A program made the translations under genes and the position numbers. Below the pieces are notes generated by a model, which worked only from the letters and a program-made list of their open reading frames with translations, was not told where the DNA came from and made no database searches. Shown in pieces: positions 1-8,900 of a DNA stretch of 43,800 nucleotides; the first letter of the stretch is position 1, and the number at the start of each line of letters is the position of its first letter. The stretch is from the NCBI GenBank assembly GCA_035939775.1, contig DASZFO010000292.1, forward strand, positions 1-43,800. The letters are read 5' to 3'. This DNA is from Pirellulales bacterium (GTDB lineage Bacteria > Planctomycetota > Planctomycetia > Pirellulales > DATAWG01).

Positions 1-568
1 ACGAACCGTCGTCGCTGATTCCGGGCATGGCCGCCGGGTTGGTAAGTCGCGACGATTCTTGAGGTTTGTTCGCCGCTTCCGGTTTCGGGGCGACCAAAAT
101 ATGACCCGTGTTTTGCAGCACGCGCAGCAATTCTATTTGAATTTGGGCTTGAAAGTTTGTGATATTGCCGAGCAGCTTTGGCGAATAAAAGCGGTCAAGG
201 TCGCCCGGTTTTATCTTCGAGTAGCTAAGATGCTGCGCCATTTCGTGAAGTAGGTCCAGCATCTTGGTATAGGGATTTGTTGCAAGTAAATGTTCATCGG
301 AAGTGACGCAAAGTGCGTCGTGGTATGTTCGCCACGCTTGAACGACCGGCGGAACGTCATAGAAAACCACGTCAATCTGATTGAGGGCGGAAAGCCAATC
401 CGGTGCCGGCGGCCAGGATTTCCTATAGGCCATCAACGTGAAAAACAGCCATCGCTTGGCGGCGAGCTTCTGTTTTCGGTTTTCATGCCATAGCGTCACG
501 CTGACCGCCAGAATCGGGCCGACGATGATTGCCGCGACAGTGATTACGGGCATCAACCAATCTGGCAT
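1..568 (-). CDS. DUF6680-like membrane-anchored protein (3' end beyond window)
   Basis: An open frame of 189 codons runs from an ATG at 568 off the left edge of the window with no stop, so the C-terminus is missing. Residues 5-25 form one hydrophobic segment (MPVITVAAIIVGPILAVSV), followed by a basic stretch (ENRKQKLAAKRW) and then FFTLMAYR and ALNQIDVVFYD. This order (TM, R/K-rich, LMA-R, ALN-D-VFY) matches what I recall of the DUF6680 family, whose function is unknown. The rest is a soluble, mostly helical domain. I see no strong Shine-Dalgarno sequence before this ATG. The family assignment is from memory of the pattern; that the frame is coding is more certain than the name. Confidence 0.6.
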   Translation of the reverse strand, partial: MPDWLMPVITVAAIIVGPILAVSVTLWHENRKQKLAAKRWLFFTLMAYRKSWPPAPDWLSALNQIDVVFYDVPPVVQAWRTYHDALCVTSDEHLLATNPYTKMLDLLHEMAQHLSYSKIKPGDLDRFYSPKLLGNITNFQAQIQIELLRVLQNTGHILVAPKPEAANKPQESSRLTNPAAMPGISDDGS

Positions 569-910
569 TTGAAGGCCCCATGTTTGGCCATCGGACTAAT
601 TCGTCAAGAACCGAAGCGACTGATCCTCGGTGAATGGCTCAATGATAATCGGCTGGCGTGGTCGAATCTAGCCTCATCGCATCGGCCGCTAAGCACGAGC
701 CGGTTAATTAAGTCGCTGCAATAGTAACCAGCGACAAGAGGAGAATGAACGTGGAAAGATGGTCAGAACGATTTACCGAATTGCGCTGACCCATCTTGTC
801 TCGCCCCTTGAATGCTTTCACGTGTCGGGAATTTCTGGACAACACCAACGCCGCTTGATTAAAGTCGAATATCGCGGCAGCATCTCATTTCCAACGCGGA
901 GGTCCGGATC
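569..910. other. Intergenic, 342 bp
   Basis: This is the divergent spacer between the DUF6680-like gene and the small membrane protein. I see no RNA gene or clear sigma-70 promoter. The only suggestive signal is a short reading frame at 745-789 behind a good ribosome binding site. Confidence 0.5.
745..789 (+). CDS. Possible 14-residue peptide ORF
   Basis: An AAGAGGAGA sequence lies directly before an ATG that opens a 14-codon frame (MNVERWSERFTELR) ending in TGA. The ribosome binding site is among the better ones in the window, but nothing else supports the peptide. It could be a leader peptide, the remnant start of a lost gene, or chance. Confidence 0.2.
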   Translation: MNVERWSERFTELR

Positions 911-1300
911 ATGGAAAACGAAAGCGCTTCAACGGCGCCGGCGGGAAAGCCGGGCCAGGGATTTGGCGCGGGCGCACAATGGGGTTTGGCGTCGCTGATG
1001 ATTGGGAGCGTCGTATTCGTCGCATCTCCCATCGTGTTGGTCTTCAATACGATGTTCATGAACGAGGGTCGGTTCAGAATACCGATGGGATTGGCCTGGA
1101 TCACCTCGCTGATTGGTGTTGTCACGGTGCTGGCGATCGGCGTGGCCGGGATCGTATTCGGAAGTCGCGGCTGGCTCATCGCGGGCCGCCAGCGGCGATG
1201 CCCCGCCTTGCCTGTCGCGGGAACCTTCTTGAGCATCGCCGCCGTGATCTGTTGGTTGATCGTCTCGATTGATTTGATCGTGATCTTGGCAACGATGTAG
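911..1300 (+). CDS. Small integral membrane protein, three TM segments
   Basis: A 129-residue protein with a Gly/Ala-rich cytosolic start and three clear hydrophobic helices at about residues 24-50, 58-85 and 102-128. The loop between the last two carries GSRGWLIAGRQRR, so the arrangement resembles DUF4190-type small membrane proteins, though I do not claim that family. GCGGAGG about 8 bp before the ATG is a good ribosome binding site and fixes the start. A convergent gene follows after a hairpin-rich spacer. Function is unknown. Confidence 0.6.
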   Translation: MENESASTAPAGKPGQGFGAGAQWGLASLMIGSVVFVASPIVLVFNTMFMNEGRFRIPMGLAWITSLIGVVTVLAIGVAGIVFGSRGWLIAGRQRRCPALPVAGTFLSIAAVICWLIVSIDLIVILATM

Positions 1301-1334
1301 CCGAGCTTCCAAGCTGTTTTGACATATTGGGTGC

Positions 1335-1541
1335 CATGCCCACGCTGGCACCGGCGCCAGCAAGTCGGCGTGGGCATGAGCCGCAACATGGCATGGCCAC
1401 TCAGGGAAGTGGCCATGGCACCCGGCGCCCCACATCCCGCAATCCTGTTTGGGGCCCTCACAAAACGTGGCACTGCTTGACGGCTGCTGCCATCCGGTGC
1501 GGAACTCCCGTCAAGTCATGGCAGCCGTCAAGCAGTGGCAC
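1335..1541. repeat. Cluster of three inverted repeats between convergent genes
   Basis: Three hairpins lie in a row. CATGCCCACG at 1335-1344 pairs with CGTGGGCATG at 1369-1378, with a nested GCTGGC/GCCAGC. A second, near-perfect stem spans 1390-1419 (ATGGCCACT against AGTGGCCAT). A third pairs about 1467-1493 with 1518-1541 (CACTGCTTGACGGCTGC). They separate two convergent genes and could act as terminators, but there is no T tract. They look like dispersed intergenic repeats. Confidence 0.6.
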
Positions 1542-1547
1542 CCAGCC

Positions 1548-2021
1548 TCAGTATTTCAGCCCGTTCTTGCGGATGTGTACCATCGGCCGATGGCCGTCGG
1601 CGAGATGGCCCGATGTGACTCGGGCGAGGAAGATGCGGTGGTCGGCCGAGTCGATGTGGCCGGACGGTTCGCATTCGAGATAGCCGATCGTACCGGTGAG
1701 CACCGGCGCGCCGGCCGACGTGCGACCCAGCTCCATTCCCTCGAAGGCCGGCTCGCCTTCCTCTAAACCGCGGCTGAAGTGGGCCACGACCGGCCGCTGG
1801 TCGTCGGAAAGCAGATTGACCGTGAACGGCGTCCCGGCGGTGAGCCATTTGGCCAGCGGGCGATCCTTGTGCAAGGCGACCGTGATCATCGGCGGATCGA
1901 AGCCGGCTTGCATGATCCAGCTTGCGAGCATTCCGGTCTCCTCGACGCCGCGGCGGGCCGTGAGGACGAACAGGCCGCTGGGCAGGCGGCCGAGGACGGC
2001 GGCGAGATGCGAAGGAGTCAC
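1548..2021 (-). CDS. Flavin reductase-like FMN-binding split-barrel protein
   Basis: The GTG start at 2021 overlaps the TGA of the upstream gene by 4 bp (GTGA), so translation is probably coupled; a longer frame upstream is a shadow of that neighbour. The 157-residue product begins VTPSHLAAVLGRLPSGLFVL and continues with GMLASWIMQAGFDPPMITVAL, the hallmark of the flavin reductase-like domain that binds FMN (PF01613 type). TPFTVNLLSDDQ and ARVTSG are the later barrel strands expected in this fold. Such proteins reduce flavins with NAD(P)H or act as small FMN oxidoreductases; the substrate cannot be read from sequence. Its partner is a thiamine-binding-like protein. Confidence 0.8.
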   Translation of the reverse strand: MTPSHLAAVLGRLPSGLFVLTARRGVEETGMLASWIMQAGFDPPMITVALHKDRPLAKWLTAGTPFTVNLLSDDQRPVVAHFSRGLEEGEPAFEGMELGRTSAGAPVLTGTIGYLECEPSGHIDSADHRIFLARVTSGHLADGHRPMVHIRKNGLKY

Positions 2022-2344
2022 TCGCGACTGCCTCCGGCGCGGCGCAGCGGATGGCCCAGCCGGCGCTCGACGCTGGCCACTTTGCCGAGGATCGCCCCGC
2101 GATGGTCGCGGCGCAGGTCGAGCTTGGCCGAGCAGGTGACGCGGTGGCAATCGGCGGCGACCGCTTCGATGCACTGCCGCATCACGTCGAGGACGGCGGC
2201 GAGTTCTCCTTCCACCAGCGTGCCCATCGCATGGACTTCGTAATCCAACCCGCTCGACTCGACGATTTCGACACACCGGGCGACATAATCGCCGACGCTT
2301 TCTCCCATACCCAGTGGCGAGACGCTGAATTCCAGAAGAACCAT
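2018..2344 (-). CDS. MTH1187/YkoF-type thiamine-binding family protein
   Basis: A protein of about 108 residues starting at ATG 2344 (MVLLEFSVSPLG); an in-frame ATG at 2362 is also possible and neither has a strong ribosome binding site. The N-terminal strand and the YEVHAMGTLVEGE segment followed by VMRQCIEAV are typical of the DUF77/thiamine-binding-protein family (PF01910), small ferredoxin-like folds that bind thiamine or related pyrimidines. The last codons overlap the GTG of the flavin reductase gene by 4 bp, so the two form a minus-strand operon. A link between flavin chemistry and thiamine salvage is possible but only inferred. Confidence 0.75.
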   Translation of the reverse strand: MVLLEFSVSPLGMGESVGDYVARCVEIVESSGLDYEVHAMGTLVEGELAAVLDVMRQCIEAVAADCHRVTCSAKLDLRRDHRGAILGKVASVERRLGHPLRRAGGSRE

Positions 2345-2452
2345 GACTGCATTGTAAAGCAAGAAGGAAGAACTAAGCTAGGTTCCCCTTTCTTCTCTCG
2401 ACGGTTTGCCGTACTTTGTGAGCGGTTGCCATCTGAGGATTTGGAGACGGTC

Positions 2453-3106
2453 ATGGCGGGCGTCTGGTCGAACTATCGGGTCTTCATCAAACAGTTTTTC
2501 CGGCGCTATCATACGACCGGGGCGATCCTGCCCAGCGGCCGGCCGCTGGCCTCCGCGCTGTGCCGATACGTCCGCGACGGCGACGGCGCGTCGCGCGAAA
2601 TCCTCGAAGTGGGACCGGGCACCGGGGCGGTCACCGCGCGGCTCGTGCAATTGCTGCGGTCGGACGATCGGCTGACGCTGGTGGAACTCAACGACGATTT
2701 TATCCGGCATCTCGGCGAGCGGTTCGCCAGCGAGGCCGATTTCAAGGCGGTCGGCGATCGCTGCCATTTGGTTCACAGCCGCTTGGAAGACCTCGACGGG
2801 GCGGGGCGCTACGATCGCATCGTCTCCGGTTTGCCGCTCAACAATTTCGCGTCCGCGGAGGTACGGCAGATTCTGGAAACCTTCGCCCGACTCGCCAAGC
2901 CCGGCGGCATTCTCTCGTTCTTCGAATATGTGGCTGTGCGCAAGGCGAAGCGGTTGGTGAGCGGGCGAAGCGAACGGCAGCGGCTCCGCGAGATTGGCGA
3001 TCTGCTCGGCCAGCTATCGAAGCAGCACGGAATCCACCGCGACTGCGTGCTGCTAAACGTGACGCCGGCGTGGGTGCATCACGTGCGGTTCGGGAATGGC
3101 ACGTGA
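2453..3106 (+). CDS. SAM-dependent methyltransferase, PmtA-like
   Basis: 217 residues from the ATG at 2453, which has a GGAGA 6 bp upstream; the longer open frame upstream is antisense to the DUF77 gene and is rejected. Motif I is complete and canonical (ILEVGPGTGAVTARL, about residues 47-61), followed by LTLVELNDDF (motif II acid) and DRIVSGLPLNNF (motif IV). N-terminal FFRRYHTTGAILPSGRPLA and the SGLPL motif are typical of phospholipid N-methyltransferases of the PmtA type and of KsgA-like relatives. A role in phosphatidylethanolamine methylation is plausible; the substrate is not proven. It stands alone on its strand. Confidence 0.75.
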   Translation: MAGVWSNYRVFIKQFFRRYHTTGAILPSGRPLASALCRYVRDGDGASREILEVGPGTGAVTARLVQLLRSDDRLTLVELNDDFIRHLGERFASEADFKAVGDRCHLVHSRLEDLDGAGRYDRIVSGLPLNNFASAEVRQILETFARLAKPGGILSFFEYVAVRKAKRLVSGRSERQRLREIGDLLGQLSKQHGIHRDCVLLNVTPAWVHHVRFGNGT

Positions 3107-3157
3107 TGTCGGCGATCAGATTCCGGAACGGCACAGCGCGGCGAAGCCGCATCCAAA

Positions 3158-3210
3158 GTTGGAATTCACGCTTTAGCGTGCTCGCGGCACGCTGAAGCGT
3201 GAACTCCAAC
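3158..3210. repeat. Inverted repeat with nested hairpin
   Basis: A 24-bp arm at 3158-3181 pairs with 3187-3210 with two mismatches, and each arm contains its own small palindrome (CACGCTTTAGCGTG in the left one). It lies downstream of the methyltransferase stop in a spacer of 270 bp. It could be a terminator for that gene, but resembles the dispersed intergenic hairpins seen elsewhere in this window. Confidence 0.65.
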
Positions 3211-3300
3211 AGAATCGTCGAGCCTAGCAAAGATCTCGAACGTTTCTGTCACGGAGGCCGTTCCCTACAAGCATCGGCCACGCGGGGTTCGGCGCTCAAC

Positions 3301-3329
3301 TTGTCGCAACCGAACTGCCGCCCTATACT
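3301..3329 (+). promoter_or_regulatory. Sigma-70-like promoter for the S41 peptidase gene
   Basis: TTGTCG at 3301-3306 and TATACT at 3324-3329 with a 17-bp spacer, 47 bp before the start codon of the peptidase gene. Confidence 0.5.
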
Positions 3330-3376
3330 TGCAACGGCGATCGCGACGACGGAACATTCTTCGAGAGAGGCCGGCT

Positions 3377-4780
3377 ATGATCTCGCGGCATGGGTTGGTG
3401 TGGCTTGTTTTATTCGGCTTGATTGCGGCGCCAGTCCGAATCATCCGAGCGGACGAACCGGCTGCGGAGCCGCCCAAATCTTCCGCGGCCGATCCGGCGA
3501 AAGAAAAGGCGGATAAACAAGCGGCCGACAAGCAGGCGGCCAAGGACGAGGAGGAGTTTTACGATCTCTACAAATCTCTGGCCGACACGGTCGATCAGGT
3601 CGATCGGAATTACGTCAAGAAGGTCGATCGGCGCGAGCTGATGGAGGCCGCGATCAAGGGGGTCTTGAGCAAGCTCGATCCGTATTCGAGCTACATCGGG
3701 CCTAGCGAGGCGGGGCACTTCAAAGATACCGTCGAGAACCAGTTCGGCGGCATCGGCATTCAGATCACGATGGACGAGAGTCAGCTCAAGATTCTCAGCC
3801 CCCTGGTGGGCACGCCCGGATACAAGGCCGGCCTGTTGGCGGGGGACAAGATCGTGAAGATCGGCGACGAATCCACCGCCAACCTTTCGTTGGATGAAGC
3901 GGTGGGCAAGCTTAAGGGAGATGCCGGCACCAGCATCACGCTCTCGGTGATCCATCCCGGCACGGCCAAGCCCGAGGCGATCACCGTCACCCGCGAAGTG
4001 ATTCACATCGACACAGTGCTGGGAGACAAGCGGAGAGGGGACGATAGTTGGGATTTCATGTTCGACGGTGAGAAGCGGATCGGCTACATCCGCATCACCA
4101 CCTTCAGCCGCGACACGGCGCAAGACCTCAAGAAGGCGATGGACGAGCTGAAGGCTCACAAGCTTCGCGGTTTGGTGATCGATCTGCGGTTCAACCCCGG
4201 CGGGCTGCTGACCTCGGCAATCGACACTTGTGACATGTTTCTGACCGAAGGGAGGATCGTCAGCACCGAGGGGCGCAGCACGCCGAAAAAAGTCTGGGAC
4301 GCGACGAAGAAGGCCGATGCCTACACCGGATTTCCGCTGGCGATCCTCGTGAATCGATATAGCGCCAGCGCCAGCGAAATCGTCTCGGCCTGCCTGCAAG
4401 ACCACAATCGGGCCGTCATCATCGGCGAACGGACGTGGGGCAAGGGAAGCGTGCAAAACGTGATCGAGCTGGAAGACGGCAAGAGCCTGCTCAAGCTGAC
4501 CACGGCCAGCTACCAGCGCCCGAACGGACACAACATCCATCGCTTTCCCGATTCGAAGGACACTGACGAATGGGGCGTCTCGCCCAGTCCCGGCTACGAA
4601 ATCAAGCTGAGCGACGCGGAGATGGCGGAGTTTCTCGCCGACCGCCGCGACCGCGACATCGTCGCCGGCAAGAAATCGGGAAAGACCGCGGACGCCAAGG
4701 CCGCTGCCAAGCACGGCGCCGATCGGCAGCTTCAGAAGGCGATCGATTATTTGACGACCGAGCTGGCCAAGGCGCCGTGA
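3377..4780 (+). CDS. S41 family carboxyl-terminal processing peptidase
   Basis: 467 residues from ATG 3377, chosen because GAGAGAGG precedes it and a signal peptide follows (hydrophobic residues 6-20, cleavage near RADEP). Residues 40-60 are a charged Lys/Ala linker. A PDZ domain spans about 120-205 (GGIGIQI ... AGLLAGDKIVKIGDES). The S41 protease domain follows, with Ser331 in YSASASEI and Lys356 in GKGSVQ, 25 residues apart as in E. coli Tsp, giving the Ser/Lys dyad. The enzyme should cleave periplasmic or secreted proteins near their C-terminus. Its last codons overlap the GTG of tsaD by 4 bp, so the two are co-transcribed, although their functions are unrelated. The usual C-terminal domain is short. 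Confidence 0.93.
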   Translation: MISRHGLVWLVLFGLIAAPVRIIRADEPAAEPPKSSAADPAKEKADKQAADKQAAKDEEEFYDLYKSLADTVDQVDRNYVKKVDRRELMEAAIKGVLSKLDPYSSYIGPSEAGHFKDTVENQFGGIGIQITMDESQLKILSPLVGTPGYKAGLLAGDKIVKIGDESTANLSLDEAVGKLKGDAGTSITLSVIHPGTAKPEAITVTREVIHIDTVLGDKRRGDDSWDFMFDGEKRIGYIRITTFSRDTAQDLKKAMDELKAHKLRGLVIDLRFNPGGLLTSAIDTCDMFLTEGRIVSTEGRSTPKKVWDATKKADAYTGFPLAILVNRYSASASEIVSACLQDHNRAVIIGERTWGKGSVQNVIELEDGKSLLKLTTASYQRPNGHNIHRFPDSKDTDEWGVSPSPGYEIKLSDAEMAEFLADRRDRDIVAGKKSGKTADAKAAAKHGADRQLQKAIDYLTTELAKAP

Positions 4781-5799
4781 ACCTTCTCACTCTCGAGACG
4801 ACCTGCGATGAAACCGCTGCGGCGGTAGTGACCGAACGGCTCGAAGTGCTCGGCTCGGCGATCGCCTCGCAAGACGAACTGCACCGGCAGTTCGGCGGCG
4901 TGGTGCCGGAAATCGCCTCGCGGGCGCACGTCGAATCGATCTTGCCGGTAATCGACCAAGTGCTCGCTCAATCCGGCCTGCGGCTCGACCAGCTCGACGC
5001 GGTGGCCGTGGCCAATACGCCGGGGCTGGCCGGATCGCTCCTGGTGGGATTGGCGGCCGCGAAGTCGCTCGCCGTGGCGCTGGGGATTCCTCTGGTGGCG
5101 GTGAACCATCTTCAAGCGCACATTTATGCCTGTCGAATCGCGGCGGGCGCAGAGATTTTCCCCTGCGTCGGACTGATCGTCAGCGGGGGACATTCGAGCC
5201 TTTATCGCTGCGAAGGTCCGCTCGATTTCACCTTGCTGGGCGGGACGATCGACGACGCGGCCGGCGAGGCCTTCGACAAAGTGGCCGCCATGCTCGGCCT
5301 ACCTTATCCCGGCGGCCCGGCAGTCGAAGCCGCGGCCCGCGCGGGAAATCCGCGAGCCTACGCGCTTCCGCGACCGTTCCTGCGCGACAACGACCGGCTC
5401 GATTTCAGCTTCAGCGGCCTGAAGACGGCGGTGCGCTATTTGATCGCTCCGCCGGGAACATCGCTGCCAGCCGCGTCGCTCTCCGCCGAAAAACTCTCCG
5501 ACCTGGCAGCCAGCTTTCAAGCGGCGGTGATCGATTGCCTCTCGGCAAAGGCGCTCGTGGCGCTCGAGCGAACTCGAACCCAACGGCTCTGTGTCGGGGG
5601 TGGAGTTGCCGCGAATTCGGCGCTTCGCGAGCGGTTGGCCGGCGAGTGCAAACGGCGCGGCGTGGAACTGCATTTCCCCCCGCCTAGGCTCTGCACCGAC
5701 AACGCCGTGATGGGAGCCATCGCCATCGAGCGGCTCAAGGCGGGCTTGACCGAGCCGCTCGATCTCGATGCGTTTCCCGCTGCAGCCGGAGCGATGTGA
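4777..5799 (+). CDS. tsaD: tRNA N6-adenosine threonylcarbamoyltransferase TsaD
   Basis: The GTG start at 4777 overlaps the peptidase stop (GTGA); from here the product is 340 residues, the normal TsaD length. LLTLETTCDETAAAVV at the N-terminus is the ASKHA-fold signature. The metal ligands sit in VNHLQAHIYA (His111 and His115, the same numbering as in E. coli), and the nucleotide-binding motifs LIVSGGHSSLY, LGGTIDDAAGEAFDKVA and CVGGGVAANSALRERL are all present. With TsaB, TsaE and TsaC (not in this window) it makes t6A37 in ANN-decoding tRNAs in the cytosol. The gene is essential in most bacteria. Nothing is missing or unusual apart from the coupled GTG start. Confidence 0.96.
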   Translation: MNLLTLETTCDETAAAVVTERLEVLGSAIASQDELHRQFGGVVPEIASRAHVESILPVIDQVLAQSGLRLDQLDAVAVANTPGLAGSLLVGLAAAKSLAVALGIPLVAVNHLQAHIYACRIAAGAEIFPCVGLIVSGGHSSLYRCEGPLDFTLLGGTIDDAAGEAFDKVAAMLGLPYPGGPAVEAAARAGNPRAYALPRPFLRDNDRLDFSFSGLKTAVRYLIAPPGTSLPAASLSAEKLSDLAASFQAAVIDCLSAKALVALERTRTQRLCVGGGVAANSALRERLAGECKRRGVELHFPPPRLCTDNAVMGAIAIERLKAGLTEPLDLDAFPAAAGAM

Positions 5800-5827
5800 C
5801 CGCGCTTCTCGCGCTTCAGCGGATGCA

Positions 5828-5904
5828 CTGCGGAATCGTAGACGAATTCGCCAGAATTCGGACTTACGGAGCGTGGGCAGCCCGGAATTCTTGCGAATTC
5901 CGCG
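5828..5904. repeat. GAATTC-containing inverted repeat, copy 1
   Basis: GAATTCGCCAGAATTC at 5844-5859 and GGAATTCTTGCGAATTCCGC at 5884-5903 form an imperfect inverted pair. The same two blocks recur at 41044-41059 and 41081-41100. This copy sits between the convergent tsaD and VWA genes. Confidence 0.6.
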
Positions 5905-5923
5905 ACGGCGCGCGGCGCTGCTG

Positions 5924-8900
5924 CTAGAACGTACCGCCGCCGCCGCCACCACCGCCGCCGATGCCGCTACCGCCGCCGCCAGTGTTGTTGCCCGTCATGA
6001 TGCTCGAAGCGCCCGTGGCGAAGTTGAATGTCTCGACGTCGCCGATCGTCGAGAAGAACGGCACGGCGCTGATTCGCACATAACGCCGATCCGCCGAAAC
6101 CACCGCCGTCGCAACCAAATTGGCGCCTTCGGGCAACGTCGTGATCACGGGTTGGTATCCGGCCGCTCCCTGGAGCACGAACGGCAAGAGACCGCCCCCC
6201 CCGTTGCCGCCGCCTCCGGCGACCGGCGCGGGAATCGTGTCGGAGCGCGAGGCCGCAAACGCTTGCAGCGCGCTGGTGTCGTCGATCAATTTCAATTGCA
6301 AATTCAGAGCGGGCACTCTCGGCGCGCCCGCCGCGGCCGCTTGCTGATTAGGGCCGCCAGCGGCGCCCTGGCCGCCGACCATCTTGGCCAGCAAGGCTTG
6401 GTTCATGCCGGCGGCGTTTTCGAGCGCGTTGGCTATTTGAGCTTGGGCCAGCGACTCTTGCCGCCGGCCTTCCTTGAGTTCGAACACCACGACGGCGTCC
6501 TTCTCGCCGAGCGGAATCTGCTTGTGAATGCGCTCGGCCTGCTTGGTTCCGAGATGACTGTAGATATCGACCGTGACCTTGTTGGCGCTGACCTTGCCCC
6601 ACACGCGGCGCACCAGCATCCGATACGTGCCCGAGAAGCCGCGACTCACGACGTAGTCTTCCGAGGTGCTCTCGCCCGCCAAAACGCCGGTCCGATCGGC
6701 CGAGCTGCTGAGCATCACTCCGCCGGAAGTCGTGCGGGGATTGCGGAACGAGCAGACCGTTCCCGCCGGCTCTTGGACGGTCAGATCGACTTCTGCGTCT
6801 CCGGTCCAGCTCACGTGAACGACGCAATCGCGGATCAGGGCCTGATCGAGGGCCGCTTGAAAACGCTCGGCCTCGGCGGTCTTCTTTTCGCCCTTGAGCC
6901 GTTCCAGAGTCGCCGTTGCGGCGCGGCGAGCGGTTTGCACCACGTTGAGCTTGTCGTCGGGCCAGGCTTGTCCCATGACTCCGATGCAAGCCCACTGAAT
7001 TCCCTCGGTGTCGCCGAGCCGCAGCGCCACGGCGAGGCCCTGCATATACGGCTCGCAACGGGTCGGATCAAGCTGTGCAGCCTGGCGGTAGACCTTCAAC
7101 GCCCGCGCATCGAATCCCATCCGCGTCATATAGACGGCGATGTACGTCAGGTCGTTGGTGGTATGAGCGAATTGCACGGCCGACATCAGCGCCCGCTCGA
7201 TCTCCTCGCGCGATTGGCTGGCGGCCTGCATCGTCAGCCCGAGCGCTTCGTACATCCAGGGCTGGCCGTATCCATTTCGCAGGGCGCCGCGGATCAGGGC
7301 CGCCACGTCGGCGTACTTCTGCTCACTGGTCAATTGCCGGACCGTTTCCCGAACCGATTCGTTCCGCTCGCGCATGGCCGACGAAGCGCGGTCTTTGTCG
7401 GGGATTGGCAAGCTGGCGAAGTAGTGATCCCAGGCCGCATCCAATTGGCCCTTCGAGTCGGCCTTGACGGCGATTCGCGCGGCCTTCGCGCCGGCAGGGC
7501 GGGCGCCGTGCTGGGTGTCAGGCTGTTCTGCGGCGGCCTTCGCGGTCAGTTTCAGTTCGTTGTTGACGGACGACGATGCCGCATCCGACCGACTTGGCCT
7601 GGCATCCACGGAATCGGCAACATCGAAGGCGCCGCCACCGCCAAAGCCGCCGCCGCCCATCCCGCCGCCAAAGCCGCCGCCACCACCCCCGCCGCCAAAT
7701 CCGCCGCCCGAGAGTCCGCCGCTCATACCGCTGTTAAAGCCGGCGGAGCCGCCGGCGCCTCCCCCGGATTGAAACGGGTTAATGCCCTGAATGGCGATCG
7801 GCAGCACCAGGTCGGCGACCGGATATACCTTAGTCACCACGTGTTCCTTGGCCTTCGCGTCGGTGGTGATGAGCAATACTTCGTGGTCGATGATGAAGTT
7901 CAATTCGTGCTCCTGAAGCATCAGCCGCAACGCCGATTTGAGCGAAATGCCCTTCAAAGTGCGGGTGATCGGAGTGTCGGCGTTGACGCCGGCATCGGTG
8001 AGGGCCTTGGCGTCAAGTTGGATTTCGATGTTGTGGCGAATCTTGAGCGCCTCGACCACGTCCTTGAGCGGAGTTTCGACGAAGTCCATTTCGGTCGGCT
8101 GGTCGAGTTCGTGAAGGATCTTGGCCTCGGCACTTCCAGGTTCCTTGAGATCGACCGACTTATATTTCTCGCGGTCCTTGGTCAGCTTGCGCCAGACCTC
8201 GGGCGATGGGTAAACGATCGGCGGTTCGTCGGGAAACGGAATGCTCGACACATCGACCAAGTGCGCCGTGGCCAGGAATTCTTTGTTCGTCTGGTCGCGA
8301 ATCGTGTTGCCCAGCGCGATGTTGTGCGTGAAGCCGGCGTTGACCACGGCGGCAACTGCCACGGGCAAGGCGTCGGCGTCGGCTGGAGCCTCGGCGGATT
8401 GGACTGCCCTAAAAACGTTCAATGCCTCGACCGCCGCGTCGTTCTCGGCTTCCGCATAGCGGCCTTCCAGCATCAGCGAGTTCATCCGTTCGATAAGTTG
8501 CCGGACCTTCTGCTGATCGCGGACGAGATTGTCTTGAATATGCTTGCTCTCTTCGATCTGCGCGGCTCTGATCTGCGCCTCGACCACCTCGTAGTCGCGT
8601 TCGCGGGCCCGCGTGCTGGCCTGGACGATCGCGGCGTCGATCCGTTCGCGAAGCTGGGCTCGCGTTTCGGCCGGCAGCTCCGGCGCACGAGTGACCGATT
8701 CCCGAAGGAGCTGGAGGTCTTGCTTCACGCCGGCAGGATTGATGGACATTTGGTCGCGCGCGCGTTGCAATTGCTGGTTCACATCGGCGATGATTTGGCC
8801 GATCCGGACTTGTCGCAATCGGTCGGCTTCTTCGAGGAATTGACCGGTTTGCCCCGCTAGACCCGATTGATTGTCCGGACCCGCTTGCCCGCCTGCCGGC

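Noticed and set aside
1549-2276. N-terminal extension of the flavin reductase to 242 residues
   Set aside because: The extra part is an Arg-rich shadow of the thiamine-binding gene; the GTGA overlap at 2018-2021 gives the proper start.
5768-8860. 1030-residue open frame on the plus strand
   Set aside because: It is antisense to the giant VWA gene and has no domain; a GC-rich shadow.
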